The notes under the pieces are model-generated. The model was not told where the DNA came from and did no database searches. It saw only the letters and a program-made list of their open reading frames with translations. Made by a program: the position numbers and the translations under genes. Shown in pieces: positions 10,004 to 19,472 of a stretch of DNA of 64,000 bases. Origin of the DNA: Bradyrhizobium cajani (lineage in GTDB: Bacteria > Pseudomonadota > Alphaproteobacteria > Rhizobiales > Xanthobacteraceae); contig NZ_WQNE01000031.1 of the NCBI RefSeq assembly GCF_009759665.1, positions 1-64,000 on the forward strand, read 5' to 3'. Positions within the stretch are counted from its first letter, which is position 1, and every line of letters starts with the position of its first letter.

Positions 10004-11008
10004 CTAGGCGCGAGACGCCCTGAATGCTGCCATCACCTCGGCCAGCATCCGCTCGGGCTCGCCCGCATAGCGCGGAGAGAAGTGAAAAGGTTCGACGCGG
10101 CGTACATTGGCTTGCCGCGCGATTTCTCCGGCAGCCGTGGTTGTAAGATGGGCGCGCTCCCTCGCCAATGCCGCGTCTGCCCCCGCAAACGTCGCCTCGA
10201 TGAAGAGGATGTCTGCGTTCTGAATCAGCGCCGCGATCGCGGCACGATTGGCCGGCGTGTCGGCGGCATCGGTTACATAGGCAATTTTCTGGCCGGCCGT
10301 GACCGTCAAGAGATCGCGCAGGCTCTCGAGCGGAACGAGGCGATCCGACGGTGCCGCTTCGTCGATACGGATCAAGTGATCGTCGGCGCGACGCTCGACG
10401 ACGGCCTTCTTGAGGGAGTGCAGCCACGAACCGACCGGCAGTCCGCGTTCCAACAGCCGGTTCTTCCATACGTTGACATGTGCCGCCTCCTGCAGCGCGA
10501 ACGCGAGGCAGGGCGTGCCATGTTCGAGGATCGCGGCTGATACGCGATGGGTCGGTTCATCGCAGAGTACACCGGCAAAGGTCTTGCGAGACACTGGTGC
10601 CTCTGCTGCGAAAGCCTTCCTCATTCGGAACCGCGTGGTCGATATGGAATCTGTCGCGCCGAGTTCGCTGACGTCGAAAACAAGATCGCATGGATATTTC
10701 TCGACCAGGTTCCAGCGATAGGCCTGAAGCTTGTGAAAGACGCGCTCAGCAAAGCCGGACGGACCGAAGAGCTGTACCGATTTCTCGTGGCCGACAAGCA
10801 AACGAAGCAGATGGTCGAAACCAACGAAGTGATCGAGATGGGCATGCGAGACAAAGACCTGGTCGATGCGCCGTATCCTCCGCGGCGACAGTGAAGCAAT
10901 CTCTCCGATATCGAACAGCAGACTTCGCTTTTCGAACAGCGTTTCCACATAGACCGTTGGGTCGCCGTAGCGACCGTTGACCAGGCTCGGATGGAAGATC
11001 GGCCGCAT
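10004..11008 (-). CDS. RNase Z-like metallo-beta-lactamase-fold hydrolase
   Basis: 334 residues. The metal site HAHLDH is at about residues 55-60, and later metal-site regions are recognisable (AYVTDAADT, FIEATFAGAD, and the RNase Z-like PFHFSPRY near the C-terminus). RNase Z trims the 3' end of tRNA precursors, but many bacterial homologues of this type are simply annotated as MBL-fold hydrolases, so the substrate is open. It starts 83 bp past the glutamine synthetase stop on the same strand and may share its transcript. Confidence 0.82.
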   Translation of the reverse strand: MRPIFHPSLVNGRYGDPTVYVETLFEKRSLLFDIGEIASLSPRRIRRIDQVFVSHAHLDHFVGFDHLLRLLVGHEKSVQLFGPSGFAERVFHKLQAYRWNLVEKYPCDLVFDVSELGATDSISTTRFRMRKAFAAEAPVSRKTFAGVLCDEPTHRVSAAILEHGTPCLAFALQEAAHVNVWKNRLLERGLPVGSWLHSLKKAVVERRADDHLIRIDEAAPSDRLVPLESLRDLLTVTAGQKIAYVTDAADTPANRAAIAALIQNADILFIEATFAGADAALARERAHLTTTAAGEIARQANVRRVEPFHFSPRYAGEPERMLAEVMAAFRASRA

Positions 11009-11091
11009 GGCGTACTATTCCGCTGCAATAGCGCCCGATGGAGTCCCTCCATTTGCGCCCTGATCCGAGGCCGGTGCCTTACGATTAGATG

Positions 11092-12522
11092 CTAGATATC
11101 GTAGTAAAGATGAAACTCATAAGGATGCGGGCGCAGCCGGATAGGATCGACCTCTTTCTTTCGCTTGTAGTCGAGCCAGGTTTCGATCACGTCGGCGGTG
11201 AAGACATCGCCGCGTTGGAGGAATGCGTGATCGCGCTCGAGCGCGTCAAGTGCCTGATCCAGCGATCCCGGCGTTGACTTCACCTCCTTCGCCTCCGCAG
11301 GCGGGAGGTCGTACAGGTTCTTGTCGATCGGGCTGCCCGGATCGATCCGGTTGTCGATGCCGTCAAGGCCGGCCATCAGCATCGCGGCAAAGGCCAGATA
11401 GGGATTGCAGGATGGATCTGGCGTACGAAACTCGACGCGCTTTGCGCGTGGGTTTGGCGAATACATCGGAATCCGGCAGCAGGCTGAGCGATTGCGCTGG
11501 GAATAGACCAGGTTGATCGGGGCTTCATAGCCCGGAACCAGACGCCGATAGGAGTTCGTGGTGGGGGCGCAAAGCGCGCACAACGCCCAGGCGTGGCTCA
11601 ATAGCCCGCCGATATAGTAGCGGCCGAGCTGGCTCAACTCGGCGTAATCACCTTTGTCGTAGAACAGATTGGTCTCGCCGTTCCACAGCGATTGGTGAAC
11701 GTGCATGCCCGAAGCGTTGTCCTCGAACAGCGGCTTCGGCATGAATGTCGCGGTCTTGCCGTACCGATGCGCGGTGTTCTTCACCACGTATTTGTAGATC
11801 ATCAGATTGTCGGCCATGCGGGTGAGGGTGGTAAAGCGCATGTCGATCTCGTTTTGGCCGCCGGTCGCGACCTCATGGTGATGGGCTTCGATCTGGATCC
11901 CCAGGGATTCCATCGTCAGCACCATTTCGGTGCGTAGCGCCTGCATGCTGTCGGTCGGGGGAACGGGAAAGTATCCCTCCTTCGGGCGCGGCTTGTGGCC
12001 CAGATTTGGTGCTTCCTCTGCGCCGGTGTTCCAACTGCCTTCGCTGGAGTCGATTTCGTGCATGGCGTAGTTGATGCCCTGTCCGTAGCGGACGTCGTCG
12101 AACACGAAGAACTCCGCTTCCGGGCCGAAGTAGCTCGTATCGGCGCGCCCGGTGCCCTTGAGGTAGGTTTCGGCTTTCTGGGCGATGTAGCGGGCATCCC
12201 GGCTATAGGATTGGCCGGTCACCGGGTCTCTGATGTTACAGATGAGGACCAGCGTCTTTGCCTGGCTATAGGGGTCGACGAAGGCCGTCGCCGGATCAGC
12301 GACAACCAGCATGTCGCTTTCCTGGATCTCCTGGAAGCCGCGGATCGATGAGCCATCGAATCCGATGCCCTCAGCGAGTGCATCCGCATTCACCGCGCTT
12401 GGCGGGATAGAGAAATGTTGCCACACCCCCGGCAGGTCGGTGAATCGCAAATCGATCATCTGGACGTTGTCGTCCTTGATTGCCTTTACGAGATCTTCGG
12501 CTGTCGCACATTCCGCAACCAT
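11092..12522 (-). CDS. glnA: Glutamine synthetase type I (actinobacterial-looking)
   Basis: 476 residues, a full-length type I enzyme that makes glutamine from glutamate, ammonia and ATP. Visible are FDGSSIRGFQ, the metal and glutamate site around AEAEFFVFD, HHHEVATGGQNEID, and the adenylylation loop with its Tyr in KNLYDLPPAEAKEV, so GlnE control is possible. The C-terminal part (SQRNRSACCRIP, ending RPHPYEFHLYYDI) resembles the actinobacterial GlnA1 type more than the usual proteobacterial GlnA. No glnB is next to it, so this is probably a second glutamine synthetase. GGGAG lies 8 bases before the ATG. Confidence 0.92.
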   Translation of the reverse strand: MVAECATAEDLVKAIKDDNVQMIDLRFTDLPGVWQHFSIPPSAVNADALAEGIGFDGSSIRGFQEIQESDMLVVADPATAFVDPYSQAKTLVLICNIRDPVTGQSYSRDARYIAQKAETYLKGTGRADTSYFGPEAEFFVFDDVRYGQGINYAMHEIDSSEGSWNTGAEEAPNLGHKPRPKEGYFPVPPTDSMQALRTEMVLTMESLGIQIEAHHHEVATGGQNEIDMRFTTLTRMADNLMIYKYVVKNTAHRYGKTATFMPKPLFEDNASGMHVHQSLWNGETNLFYDKGDYAELSQLGRYYIGGLLSHAWALCALCAPTTNSYRRLVPGYEAPINLVYSQRNRSACCRIPMYSPNPRAKRVEFRTPDPSCNPYLAFAAMLMAGLDGIDNRIDPGSPIDKNLYDLPPAEAKEVKSTPGSLDQALDALERDHAFLQRGDVFTADVIETWLDYKRKKEVDPIRLRPHPYEFHLYYDI

Positions 12523-12684
12523 GGCTTCGCTCCCAGATCAGCGTCCTGAGATCGCGTTGCCGTTCGGCCGCAACCGAGCGGCTTGCGACGGACGGTGGAC
12601 CACGTTCGGCGTTGGCGCCGCGTCAGCCTCGATCCGGCATGGCGCGGCACTCGCAGTCAGGCAGTTTCGCGCGCGGCGGCGGCT

Positions 12685-12867
12685 TCAGCTTTGGTGCGGC
12701 CCGCGCATGAGCTTCATGGCGTCTTCGATATGCCGCCAGGTTCGGGCCAATTCGAGCTCGCCCTTTGACTCGAGATCGATGGCATTCTGGGCGGCTTCGG
12801 CAATGGCTTTGGGGCCATGTGCTTCCAGCAACTGCCGCGCATAATCGTGGATTTCCATTTCTCGCAT
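12685..12867 (-). CDS. Small conserved hypothetical protein, 60 aa
   Basis: Begins MREMEIHDYARQLLEAHG behind GGGAG with good spacing. A longer frame extends upstream, but that part is low in protein character. The protein is mostly helical and charged (KAIAEAAQNAIDLESKG, ARTWRHIEDAMKLMRG), without a signal peptide. Similar 50-60 residue proteins recur in Bradyrhizobium genomes from memory. It lies 162 bp upstream of glnA on the same strand. Function unknown. Confidence 0.7.
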   Translation of the reverse strand: MREMEIHDYARQLLEAHGPKAIAEAAQNAIDLESKGELELARTWRHIEDAMKLMRGPHQS

Positions 12868-13110
12868 GGCGTCATCTCCCTCTTGTTCCGGCGCGAACTG
12901 GGTGGGCCGGGAACGGTAGACATTGACACCTGTCAAGCTCCGACAATCTGCATCCTGGTGCGCCGCACTCGCAAGAGCCCTTTCCAGGGCATGGGCCAGG
13001 ATTGAACGCCGGTTCTGGACCGGCAGTCGCGGCAACACAACGCAGGCCGGACCGGATGGTTCTTCATCTGTGCGCCCCCATATATGAATACGAGAAGGGA
13101 GGTGAGCATC

Positions 13111-13473
13111 ATGCGCATCCAACATTGGCAAGACGTTGCCAGCCTGTTGGTGGGCGTGTGGCTGGTCCTGTCGTCCTTCGTCCTGGGCTTATCCGGGGCG
13201 GCTGTCTGGATCACAATCGCGCTCGGGCTGGGCGTCATGCTGTTTGCTGTAGAAGGCTTTGTCATCCCGTCCTACCTGGAAGAATGGGGCGAAATGCTGC
13301 TGGGCTTGGCCCTGGTGGTGGCCCCTTGGTCCATTGGCTATGAGACCACGTCGGCCACGGTGAGCAGCGCATTGTCGGGCATAGTGGTGATCTTGCTCGC
13401 AGGTTGGGAATTGATGACCGATCGCGACTTCACCGCTTGGTGGAACGATCACTGGCATCACCGAGCCGGCTGA
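13111..13473 (+). CDS. SPW-repeat membrane protein
   Basis: 120 residues from MRIQHWQDVASLL, with GGGAGGTG 5 bases before the ATG; the upstream ATG at 13084 lacks such a site. Four hydrophobic helices are visible. Two related units, GVWLVLSSFVLG and LALVVAPWSIGY, match the SPW repeat pattern of small inner-membrane proteins, though the triplet is degenerate. The tail (NDHWHHRAG) is His-rich. Function unknown. Confidence 0.8.
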   Translation: MRIQHWQDVASLLVGVWLVLSSFVLGLSGAAVWITIALGLGVMLFAVEGFVIPSYLEEWGEMLLGLALVVAPWSIGYETTSATVSSALSGIVVILLAGWELMTDRDFTAWWNDHWHHRAG

Positions 13474-13494
13474 GAAGAGAGGTCGCCGGCTCTT

Positions 13495-13523
13495 CTCCGG
13501 CCGCCATCGGTTGGCGGTCGGAG
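13495..13523. terminator. Hairpin between convergent genes
   Basis: An 11-bp stem (CTCCGGCCGCC against GGCGGTCGGAG, one wobble or mismatch) with a 7-bp loop, in the 64-bp gap between the SPW gene and the MHS transporter, which end towards each other. No long T-run. Probably a shared terminator. Confidence 0.5.
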
Positions 13524-13537
13524 GAGAGGTGATGATG

Positions 13538-14866
13538 TCACTGAGCGGCTCTGGGCTCGATCGGTTGCCAGATACTGATCTTGCGCGTCTCCGGCATCAG
13601 GAAGACGGCGAGCACGAAGCACACCGCAGGCACCACAATCGGGTAGATCAACGCGTAGCCGATGCTCCCGGTCGCCGCGAATGCCGCCGACGTGATGAAC
13701 GGCACCAATCCACCACCCCAGCCGTTGCCGATGTGGTACGGCACCGACACCGACGTGTACCTGATCCTGCCGGGGAAGAATTCCGCCAGGAATGCGCCGA
13801 CCGGCCCGTAGACCATCCCGACGTAGCAAACGAGGATGAAGATGATGAAGATCGCAGTCGGATAGTTGATGTTACCGGGCTGCGTGACCGATCCCAGCCA
13901 TAGATACAGCGGATAGTACGTGATCGCGGCGAGCAGCATGCCGCCCAGGATGACCGGCTTGCGGCCGATCTGATCCGACAGCCAGCCGAAGAAAATCAGG
14001 CTCGGTGTGGCGATCAGCAGCGCGGCTCCCACGATGTAGGCGGAGGTCAGCGCGTCCACCTTGGAGACCTGCTGAAGGAAGTACAGCGCCCAGAACTGAC
14101 CGCTGTACCAGACCACGCCCTGTCCGATCAGGACCACGATGGCGATACCGATGAATTTGACGTTCGAGCTGAGGAAGGCCTCCTTCCACGGATTCGCCGT
14201 CATCTGGCCGCGGGCCCTGATCTCCTGGAAGATCGGCGTCTCCTGGAGTTGGAGCCGAATATAGATCGCGATGGCGACCAAGAGGAAGGACACCAGGAAC
14301 GGAACGCGCCAGGCCCACTCGTCGAAGGCCTGATTGCCGAACCAGGTCCGTGTCAGGATGATCACGGCCAGCGAGACCACGATGCCCAGAGTCGGGGAGG
14401 TCTGGAGCCAGCCGGTGTAGTAGCCGCGCTTGTCATCCGGGACATGCTCGGCGACATAAGTGATGGCGCCGCCATACTCGCCGCCCAGGCACAGACCCTG
14501 GATCATACGCAAGCCGAATAGAAGGAACGCCGCCGTGAGACCGATGGACTGGTAGGTCGGGATCAACCCGATTGCCCCCGTACCCAGTCCCATTCCGGTC
14601 AGCGTGATGAGGAACGTATATTTTCGCCCGACCCGGTCGCCCATCCATCCAAAGAGGAAAGCTCCCAGTGGACGGATCAGGAATCCTGCAGTGAACAGCG
14701 CGATCGTGCTGAGGAGGGCTGCAACCGCGTGGGACGGCTCGAAGAACTTGACCGACAGAACCGCGGCCAGGCTGCCAAAGATATAGAAATCATACCATTC
14801 GATGACGTTTCCAACCGACGCGGCAACAATCACGCGGCGAAAATCGCTCGGTACTTGAACTGCCAT
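13538..14866 (-). CDS. MFS transporter, metabolite:H+ symporter (MHS) family
   Basis: 442 residues with about 12 membrane helices. MHS features are clear: SVGNVIEWYDFYIFG at the N-terminus, GWMGDRVGRKYTF as the loop 2-3 motif, and the FGLRMIQGLCLGGEYGGA segment. Relatives such as ProP, KgtP and ShiA import osmolytes, dicarboxylates or aromatic acids with protons. The substrate cannot be named here. The start is the ATG at 14866. A perfect palindrome lies about 100 bp upstream. Confidence 0.93.
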   Translation of the reverse strand: MAVQVPSDFRRVIVAASVGNVIEWYDFYIFGSLAAVLSVKFFEPSHAVAALLSTIALFTAGFLIRPLGAFLFGWMGDRVGRKYTFLITLTGMGLGTGAIGLIPTYQSIGLTAAFLLFGLRMIQGLCLGGEYGGAITYVAEHVPDDKRGYYTGWLQTSPTLGIVVSLAVIILTRTWFGNQAFDEWAWRVPFLVSFLLVAIAIYIRLQLQETPIFQEIRARGQMTANPWKEAFLSSNVKFIGIAIVVLIGQGVVWYSGQFWALYFLQQVSKVDALTSAYIVGAALLIATPSLIFFGWLSDQIGRKPVILGGMLLAAITYYPLYLWLGSVTQPGNINYPTAIFIIFILVCYVGMVYGPVGAFLAEFFPGRIRYTSVSVPYHIGNGWGGGLVPFITSAAFAATGSIGYALIYPIVVPAVCFVLAVFLMPETRKISIWQPIEPRAAQ

Positions 14867-15253
14867 GTGCTGCTCCTATCAAACTCAAACGCTACTCCTG
14901 GCGCCTTTCAGCGCTCATTCGCTCGCGGAGTACGCTTGGTGTGCGACGCGACAGGCGAGTATTGCGAGTTGCGTACGCAACGCCGGGTCTCAGGGACGCT
15001 TGAGCCACCTGAGAAAGAGCTCCAGCGGTCTCTTCGGTACCGCGAGCTATCACGACCTGCCCGTCTGCCGGGGAGGTATGGAAGCAGTGTAGTCCTGCCG
15101 AGGCTGGCGTCTTATGAGACTTTCGGCTCAATCGACCTGAACCGAGGCTGACCGTGCCGAGATGGAACGGTCGCCCATCGCGCCGAGCGGTTTTGTCACG
15201 AACGAACGGAAAGGGCTTTCAGGCGTTGTGTTGGGTCCAACAAGGATCCCACC
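14867..15253. other. 387-bp divergent intergenic region
   Basis: Separates the MHS transporter and the DUF2171 gene, which point away from each other, so it should hold both promoters. No gene or RNA is visible. The only clear symmetry is the 14-bp palindrome annotated separately. Confidence 0.5.
14968..14981. promoter_or_regulatory. Perfect 14-bp palindrome, candidate operator
   Basis: GTTGCGTACGCAAC is fully self-complementary and lies about 101 bp before the MHS transporter start. Binding of a dimeric regulator is a guess from symmetry and position. Confidence 0.3.
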
Positions 15254-15487
15254 ATGCAGAACATCGCAGAGCATATGGAAGTCATCGGCGCCGACGGCGT
15301 CCACATCGGCACCGTCGATCGCGTCGAAGGCAATCGCATCAAGCTGACCAAGAAAGACAGCGGTGAGGGCAGCCACAGGGGTCATCACCACTTCATCGAC
15401 AAGGGCCTCGTCGCCGACGTCGAGGGCAACAAGGTCCGGCTGTCGGCCAAGGCCGCGGTGGCGGTGACGATGGAAGAGGAAAAATAG
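15254..15487 (+). CDS. DUF2171 domain-containing protein
   Basis: 77 residues. MEVIGADGVHIGTVDRVEG followed by IKLTKKDSG and HHHFIDKGLVADVEGNKVRL is the DUF2171 pattern, related in look to PRC-barrel-type small beta proteins. It is soluble and His-rich in the middle. Function unknown; such proteins are often stress-associated in Rhizobiales. It lies upstream of comEC, but the 85-bp gap and different character suggest an independent gene. Confidence 0.8.
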   Translation: MQNIAEHMEVIGADGVHIGTVDRVEGNRIKLTKKDSGEGSHRGHHHFIDKGLVADVEGNKVRLSAKAAVAVTMEEEK

Positions 15488-15572
15488 GTCGAGCTCAGCC
15501 CGTTCCTGATCTGTACCGCTATTCGCATCCCTGCACGTTCCGGTAGCCTCCGCGCTCGTCGCGTATCGTCAG

Positions 15573-17864
15573 GTGCAGGGAATGGCGGAGCCGGGCCGGC
15601 CGCAACGTGCCTCGCAGGGGATCGCCAGAACTTGGCCGACAGGCCGAACTGCGGCGGCCGGCGGCTTTGCGCCCGCGGGCCTCGGCGTCTGGCCCACAAT
15701 TGGCGAGACGCTGCGCGCATGGCTGCGCGCGGAGGCCGGCCCCGGGCGCCTCCTGCCCTGGGTACCCGTGGCCTTCGGCGCCGGCATTGCGGTCTATTTC
15801 GCCGCCGACCATGAACCGGTCCTCTGGGTTGCTGCTGCAACCGCGCTGCTGCTCACGCTCGGTGCCGTCCTGTTGCGGCGCAGCCGGCTGTTCGTGCCGG
15901 CGCTGCTGATTGCGGCGGTCGCGGCCGGCTTTGCCATGGCGACCTGGAAGACGGCGCGCATCGGTCACACCGTGCTGGCCAAGCCGCTCTATTCGGTATC
16001 GCTGTCGGGCTTCGTCGAGACCCGCGACATCCGCGAGCGCACCGATCGTTTCGTGCTCCGTGTCACCGCGATGGAGGCGCAGCGCAGCGACGTCAGGCTT
16101 GATCGCGTCCGCCTCTCGGTGCGCAAGGGCACGGCCCCCGAGGTCGGCAGCTTCGTGCAACTCAAGGCGCGGCTGATGCCGCCGATCTCACCGGTGCGTC
16201 CCGGCAGCTACGATTTCGCGCGCGATATGTTCTTTCAGGGCATCGGCGCCTCCGGCTTCGTGATGGGGGCGATCACGGCTTCTGTCCCACCCGATGCCGG
16301 TGGCCTGCGCCTGCGCTACGCCGCCTTCATGCAGGGCCTGCGCGATGCGATCGACGCGCGCATCCGGGCCACGCTCGAGGGCGACAACCGCGCGATTGCG
16401 ACCGCGCTGCTGACCGGACGGCGCGATGCCATCACCACGCCTGTCAACGATGCGATGTTCGTCTCCGGCCTCGGCCATGTGCTCTCGATCTCCGGCTACC
16501 ACATGGCCGTCGTCGCCGGCGTCGTGTTCTTCGCGGTGCGTGCGCTGCTCGCTCTCGTCCCTGGACTTGCGGTCGGCTTTGCAATCAAGAAATGGTCGGC
16601 CGCTGCGGCGCTCGTCGCCGCCGCGTTCTACCTGCTGCTCTCGGGCGCCGAGGTCGCGACGCAGAGGTCGTTCTTCATGACCGCGGTGGTGCTGATCGCG
16701 GTGATGGTCGATCGCCGCGCCATCACCTTTCGGACGCTGGCGGTGGCCGCGCTGATCGTGCTCGCGGTCGCGCCGGAAGCGCTGGTGCATCCGAGCTTCC
16801 AAATGTCGTTCGCCGCGACGCTCGGGCTGGTGGCGCTGGTGCAGATCGGCATGCCGAACCTGTTCGCCTCGCCCGATCATTCCGCGACCGCGCGCATCGC
16901 GCTATGGGGGGGCCGCGAGATCGCGATGCTGTTCGGGGCCTCGCTGATCGCGGGGCTTGCGACCACGCCCTATGCCGCATTCCACTTCCACCGCGTCACG
17001 CCGTTCGGCGTGCTCGCCAATCTCGCGGCGATGCCGGTGGTCTCCGCCTTGGTGATGCCGGCGGGATTGCTCGGACTGCTCGCCGCGCCGTTCGGGCTCG
17101 ATGGCGTGTTCTGGTGGCTGATGGGGATCGGCATCGACTGGATGATCGCAGTCTCGCGCTGGGTGGCGGCACTGCCGGGCGCGGTTGGCCGCATCCCGGC
17201 TTTCGGCAGTGCGGCGCTCGTCGCGGCGAGCCTCGGGATCATCCTGATGGGCCTGTTGCGCACCCCCTTGCGCTGGTCCGGTGCCCTGGTGCTGCTCGGC
17301 GCGATCGCCTGGGGGCTGTCGGTGCGGCAACCCGACATTCTGATTGCCGGGGATGGCGCGAGCGTCGCGGTGCGGGGTGGGGACGGGCGGCTGCATCTGA
17401 TCCGGGCGACCAAGGACGGTTTCCTGCTCAAGGAGTGGCTCGCGGCCGACGCCGATCCGCGCGATGCCGCCAGCGCCTCGCTCGCCGACGGCGTCTCGTG
17501 CGACGAGTCCGGTTGCGTGACGCCGCTCGCCGACGGGCGGCTGGTCGCGCTGGCCTTGCGCATCGACGCGCTGGCCGATGATTGCAGCCGCGCAGCGCTG
17601 GTAGTGACCGCAAGGCCCGCGCCGGCCGATTGCGCGGCCATGGTGGTCGACCGGCAGCGCCTCACGAGGCAGGGCGCGCTGGCGCTGACGCGAAACGGCG
17701 ACGGCTTTGCGGTCCAACCGGTGCGGGCGAGGGGCGCAGACCGGCCGTGGTCGCCGGCTGCCGCCGGCGAAGGAGATTTCGATGGAAGCCTTGCGCCGAA
17801 GACGGCCGCGCCCCGCAACCCGGACGCAACGCCGTCAGAGGCCGACTTGCAGGCCGAGGATTGA
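15573..17864 (+). CDS. comEC: ComEC/Rec2-family competence membrane protein
   Basis: 763 residues. After a soluble head, residues about 55-200 match the DUF4131-type region and about 260-560 the polytopic Competence domain (TALLTGRRDAITTPVNDAMF, GLGHVLSISGYHMAVVAG, LLLSGAEVATQRSFFM). ComEC forms the inner-membrane channel for DNA uptake. The C-terminal part lacks the HxHxDH metal site of Gram-positive ComEC, which is common in alphaproteobacterial versions. An alternative ATG lies at 15582. In relatives comEC usually borders gltX; here they are about 9 kb apart. Confidence 0.9.
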   Translation: MQGMAEPGRPQRASQGIARTWPTGRTAAAGGFAPAGLGVWPTIGETLRAWLRAEAGPGRLLPWVPVAFGAGIAVYFAADHEPVLWVAAATALLLTLGAVLLRRSRLFVPALLIAAVAAGFAMATWKTARIGHTVLAKPLYSVSLSGFVETRDIRERTDRFVLRVTAMEAQRSDVRLDRVRLSVRKGTAPEVGSFVQLKARLMPPISPVRPGSYDFARDMFFQGIGASGFVMGAITASVPPDAGGLRLRYAAFMQGLRDAIDARIRATLEGDNRAIATALLTGRRDAITTPVNDAMFVSGLGHVLSISGYHMAVVAGVVFFAVRALLALVPGLAVGFAIKKWSAAAALVAAAFYLLLSGAEVATQRSFFMTAVVLIAVMVDRRAITFRTLAVAALIVLAVAPEALVHPSFQMSFAATLGLVALVQIGMPNLFASPDHSATARIALWGGREIAMLFGASLIAGLATTPYAAFHFHRVTPFGVLANLAAMPVVSALVMPAGLLGLLAAPFGLDGVFWWLMGIGIDWMIAVSRWVAALPGAVGRIPAFGSAALVAASLGIILMGLLRTPLRWSGALVLLGAIAWGLSVRQPDILIAGDGASVAVRGGDGRLHLIRATKDGFLLKEWLAADADPRDAASASLADGVSCDESGCVTPLADGRLVALALRIDALADDCSRAALVVTARPAPADCAAMVVDRQRLTRQGALALTRNGDGFAVQPVRARGADRPWSPAAAGEGDFDGSLAPKTAAPRNPDATPSEADLQAED

Positions 17865-17873
17865 GCGGTCGGA

Positions 17874-18812
17874 CTACAGGTACCAGGCTAGCACGGCATC
17901 CAGCCTGGCATTCCCGATCACCGGCAGGACCACCATTCGGCTTAGTCCGGCCGCGCGGGCTTGTGCGGCCGCGATCGAGCCGTCATGCGCCAGATCGTCG
18001 TTGAGCGCGGGCATGCCGGTCGCCCAGGCGCCGCCGATGCTGCCTTCGCCCCTGGCGATCGACTTTGCCGCATAGAGCGCAGCAAGGTCGCTCTGCGCAC
18101 TGCAATCGCCGGCGTGAAACACCAGTGCGGAACGAGCCTCGTCGGGCATCCAGATCTCGAAGCGCCGCGCAATTGGGGTGGCCTGCGCGGAGAGGAAGGT
18201 CAGGACCCAGCTCTTCTCGCCGGTCCGATAGGGCACGCCGACGCCGAGATTGATTCCGACCTCGGCGGCGTCCTCCCAGCGCAAAAAGCTCTTGGCGTTG
18301 TGCAGGTCCTTGATGATCAGCGGCAGGCCCGCCTTCCAGGTGCGTCCGGGCAGGCCGAAGCCGCGGGGAAATCTGGTGTGACGCGAGTTGAACTCGAACA
18401 TGTCCGCGGTGCCGTAATAGCCGTCGACAAGGCCCATCTCGTGGGAGATTTCGGAATCGTTGTGCCAGAGCTCGATCGCGCCGACATGCGCCGCATCGTC
18501 GCCGCAGAACAGCACCATCACGCCTTGCAGGAATTCGCCGGCAAAGACCGGCACGGCCACGCCGCAGGTGAGGCCGGCCGCCATCGCCTGATCGGTCCGC
18601 TTGAAATAGGAGTTGGCGAATTTGGTGAGGATCACGGGATGGCCGCCGGCCCAGGCCTTGCCGGGAAGTCCCTCGTCATATCCGAAGTGCAGATCTTCGC
18701 TTACGGCCTTGAACGCGGACAGCCCTTCGCCGTAGAGGCCGCCGCCGAACTCCAGGCGCATGCGCGTCCGGTCGGGCACCCAGAGTTCAACGACGCGAAT
18801 GAAGGTGTTCAT
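17874..18812 (-). CDS. Tandem GAF-domain protein
   Basis: 312 residues from MNTFIRVVELWVPD; a slightly longer start at 18833 is less likely. Two GAF-like units are visible: residues about 1-145 (AVSEDLHFGYDEGLPGKAW, CGVAVPVFAGEFLQGVMVLF) and about 150-312 (GFGLPGRTWKAGLPLI, GVGVPYRTGEKSWVLTF). The repeated GLPG-W-GP/GLP pattern shows that the halves are duplicates. No output domain (kinase, GGDEF or HTH) is attached, so it may be a free sensor. It converges on comEC with 9 bp between the stops. Confidence 0.75.
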   Translation of the reverse strand: MNTFIRVVELWVPDRTRMRLEFGGGLYGEGLSAFKAVSEDLHFGYDEGLPGKAWAGGHPVILTKFANSYFKRTDQAMAAGLTCGVAVPVFAGEFLQGVMVLFCGDDAAHVGAIELWHNDSEISHEMGLVDGYYGTADMFEFNSRHTRFPRGFGLPGRTWKAGLPLIIKDLHNAKSFLRWEDAAEVGINLGVGVPYRTGEKSWVLTFLSAQATPIARRFEIWMPDEARSALVFHAGDCSAQSDLAALYAAKSIARGEGSIGGAWATGMPALNDDLAHDGSIAAAQARAAGLSRMVVLPVIGNARLDAVLAWYL

Positions 18813-19034
18813 CGAATGTGTCCGCCGCCTCAAGCTGCACCAGCATCGGCCATTTGGCTGCGGAACGGAGGTTCAAAATTCAGGCAGCGCGGCCCAAACT
18901 TCGTGCGACAGACGGTGCGGAGGAGGTCTCGCCCGGTCGAATTGCGAAAGATGCAAACTGCCGATCTCGCCGGCCACGGCCGGCGATGGCACTTTCAATC
19001 CTGTCCTCCGACCTTTCGGCCGGGGACGGCTGTG

Positions 19035-19472
19035 TCAACCGATCGGCAGGCGACGCGTCGTGGTCGGCTGGGTGTCGGCAATGACCTGCGGCTTGTGCTC
19101 GCGCTCGCCGGCGGACTGGGTCACCGGCAGTTGCAGCACGGTCGCATGCTGGCCCTCGACGAGCTGGGTCACCAGCACGTACTTGCCGTCGGGAAATTCG
19201 ATCGCGTCATGATGGCGATCGGGAATGTGCGGGTCGATCTTGCCGAACTTGCCGACGCGCGAGTTGATGGTGCGCGTCCAGATCCAGCGATTGTCGTAGC
19301 GGACGTTGTCGGCGAAGGCGAGCTCCGTTCCCGGCAGCAGGCAGACTGCGACGGTTGGATCGGCTGCGGAAGCAAAACCGCGCGTCGAGGTGCCGCGGAA
19401 CGTTGTCGACACGATCGTCTCGCCGACTTCGGCGGGACGCGATGCAACGGCATGCAGGCTGTAGTCACACAT
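19035..19472 (-). CDS. Conserved hypothetical protein (MCDYSLHAVASRPA family)
   Basis: 145 residues with no signal peptide or membrane segment. The head MCDYSLHAVASRPAEVGE recurs at the start of many Rhizobiales hypothetical proteins from memory. A mid-part with DPHIPDRHHDAIEFPDGK contains several His and Asp residues that could bind metal. Function unknown. It lies alone on the minus strand, upstream of the double-GAF gene, with 222 bp between them. Confidence 0.7.
   Translation of the reverse strand: MCDYSLHAVASRPAEVGETIVSTTFRGTSTRGFASAADPTVAVCLLPGTELAFADNVRYDNRWIWTRTINSRVGKFGKIDPHIPDRHHDAIEFPDGKYVLVTQLVEGQHATVLQLPVTQSAGEREHKPQVIADTQPTTTRRLPIG

Noticed and set aside
15164..15192. GGAAC plus GGTT as an EcfG stress promoter before the DUF2171 gene
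   Set aside because: The spacing is too long and the second element does not match CGTT.
17594..17717. Minus-strand long frames across comEC, eno and pdhB
   Set aside because: They are typical GC-rich shadow frames, opposite strongly recognised genes.
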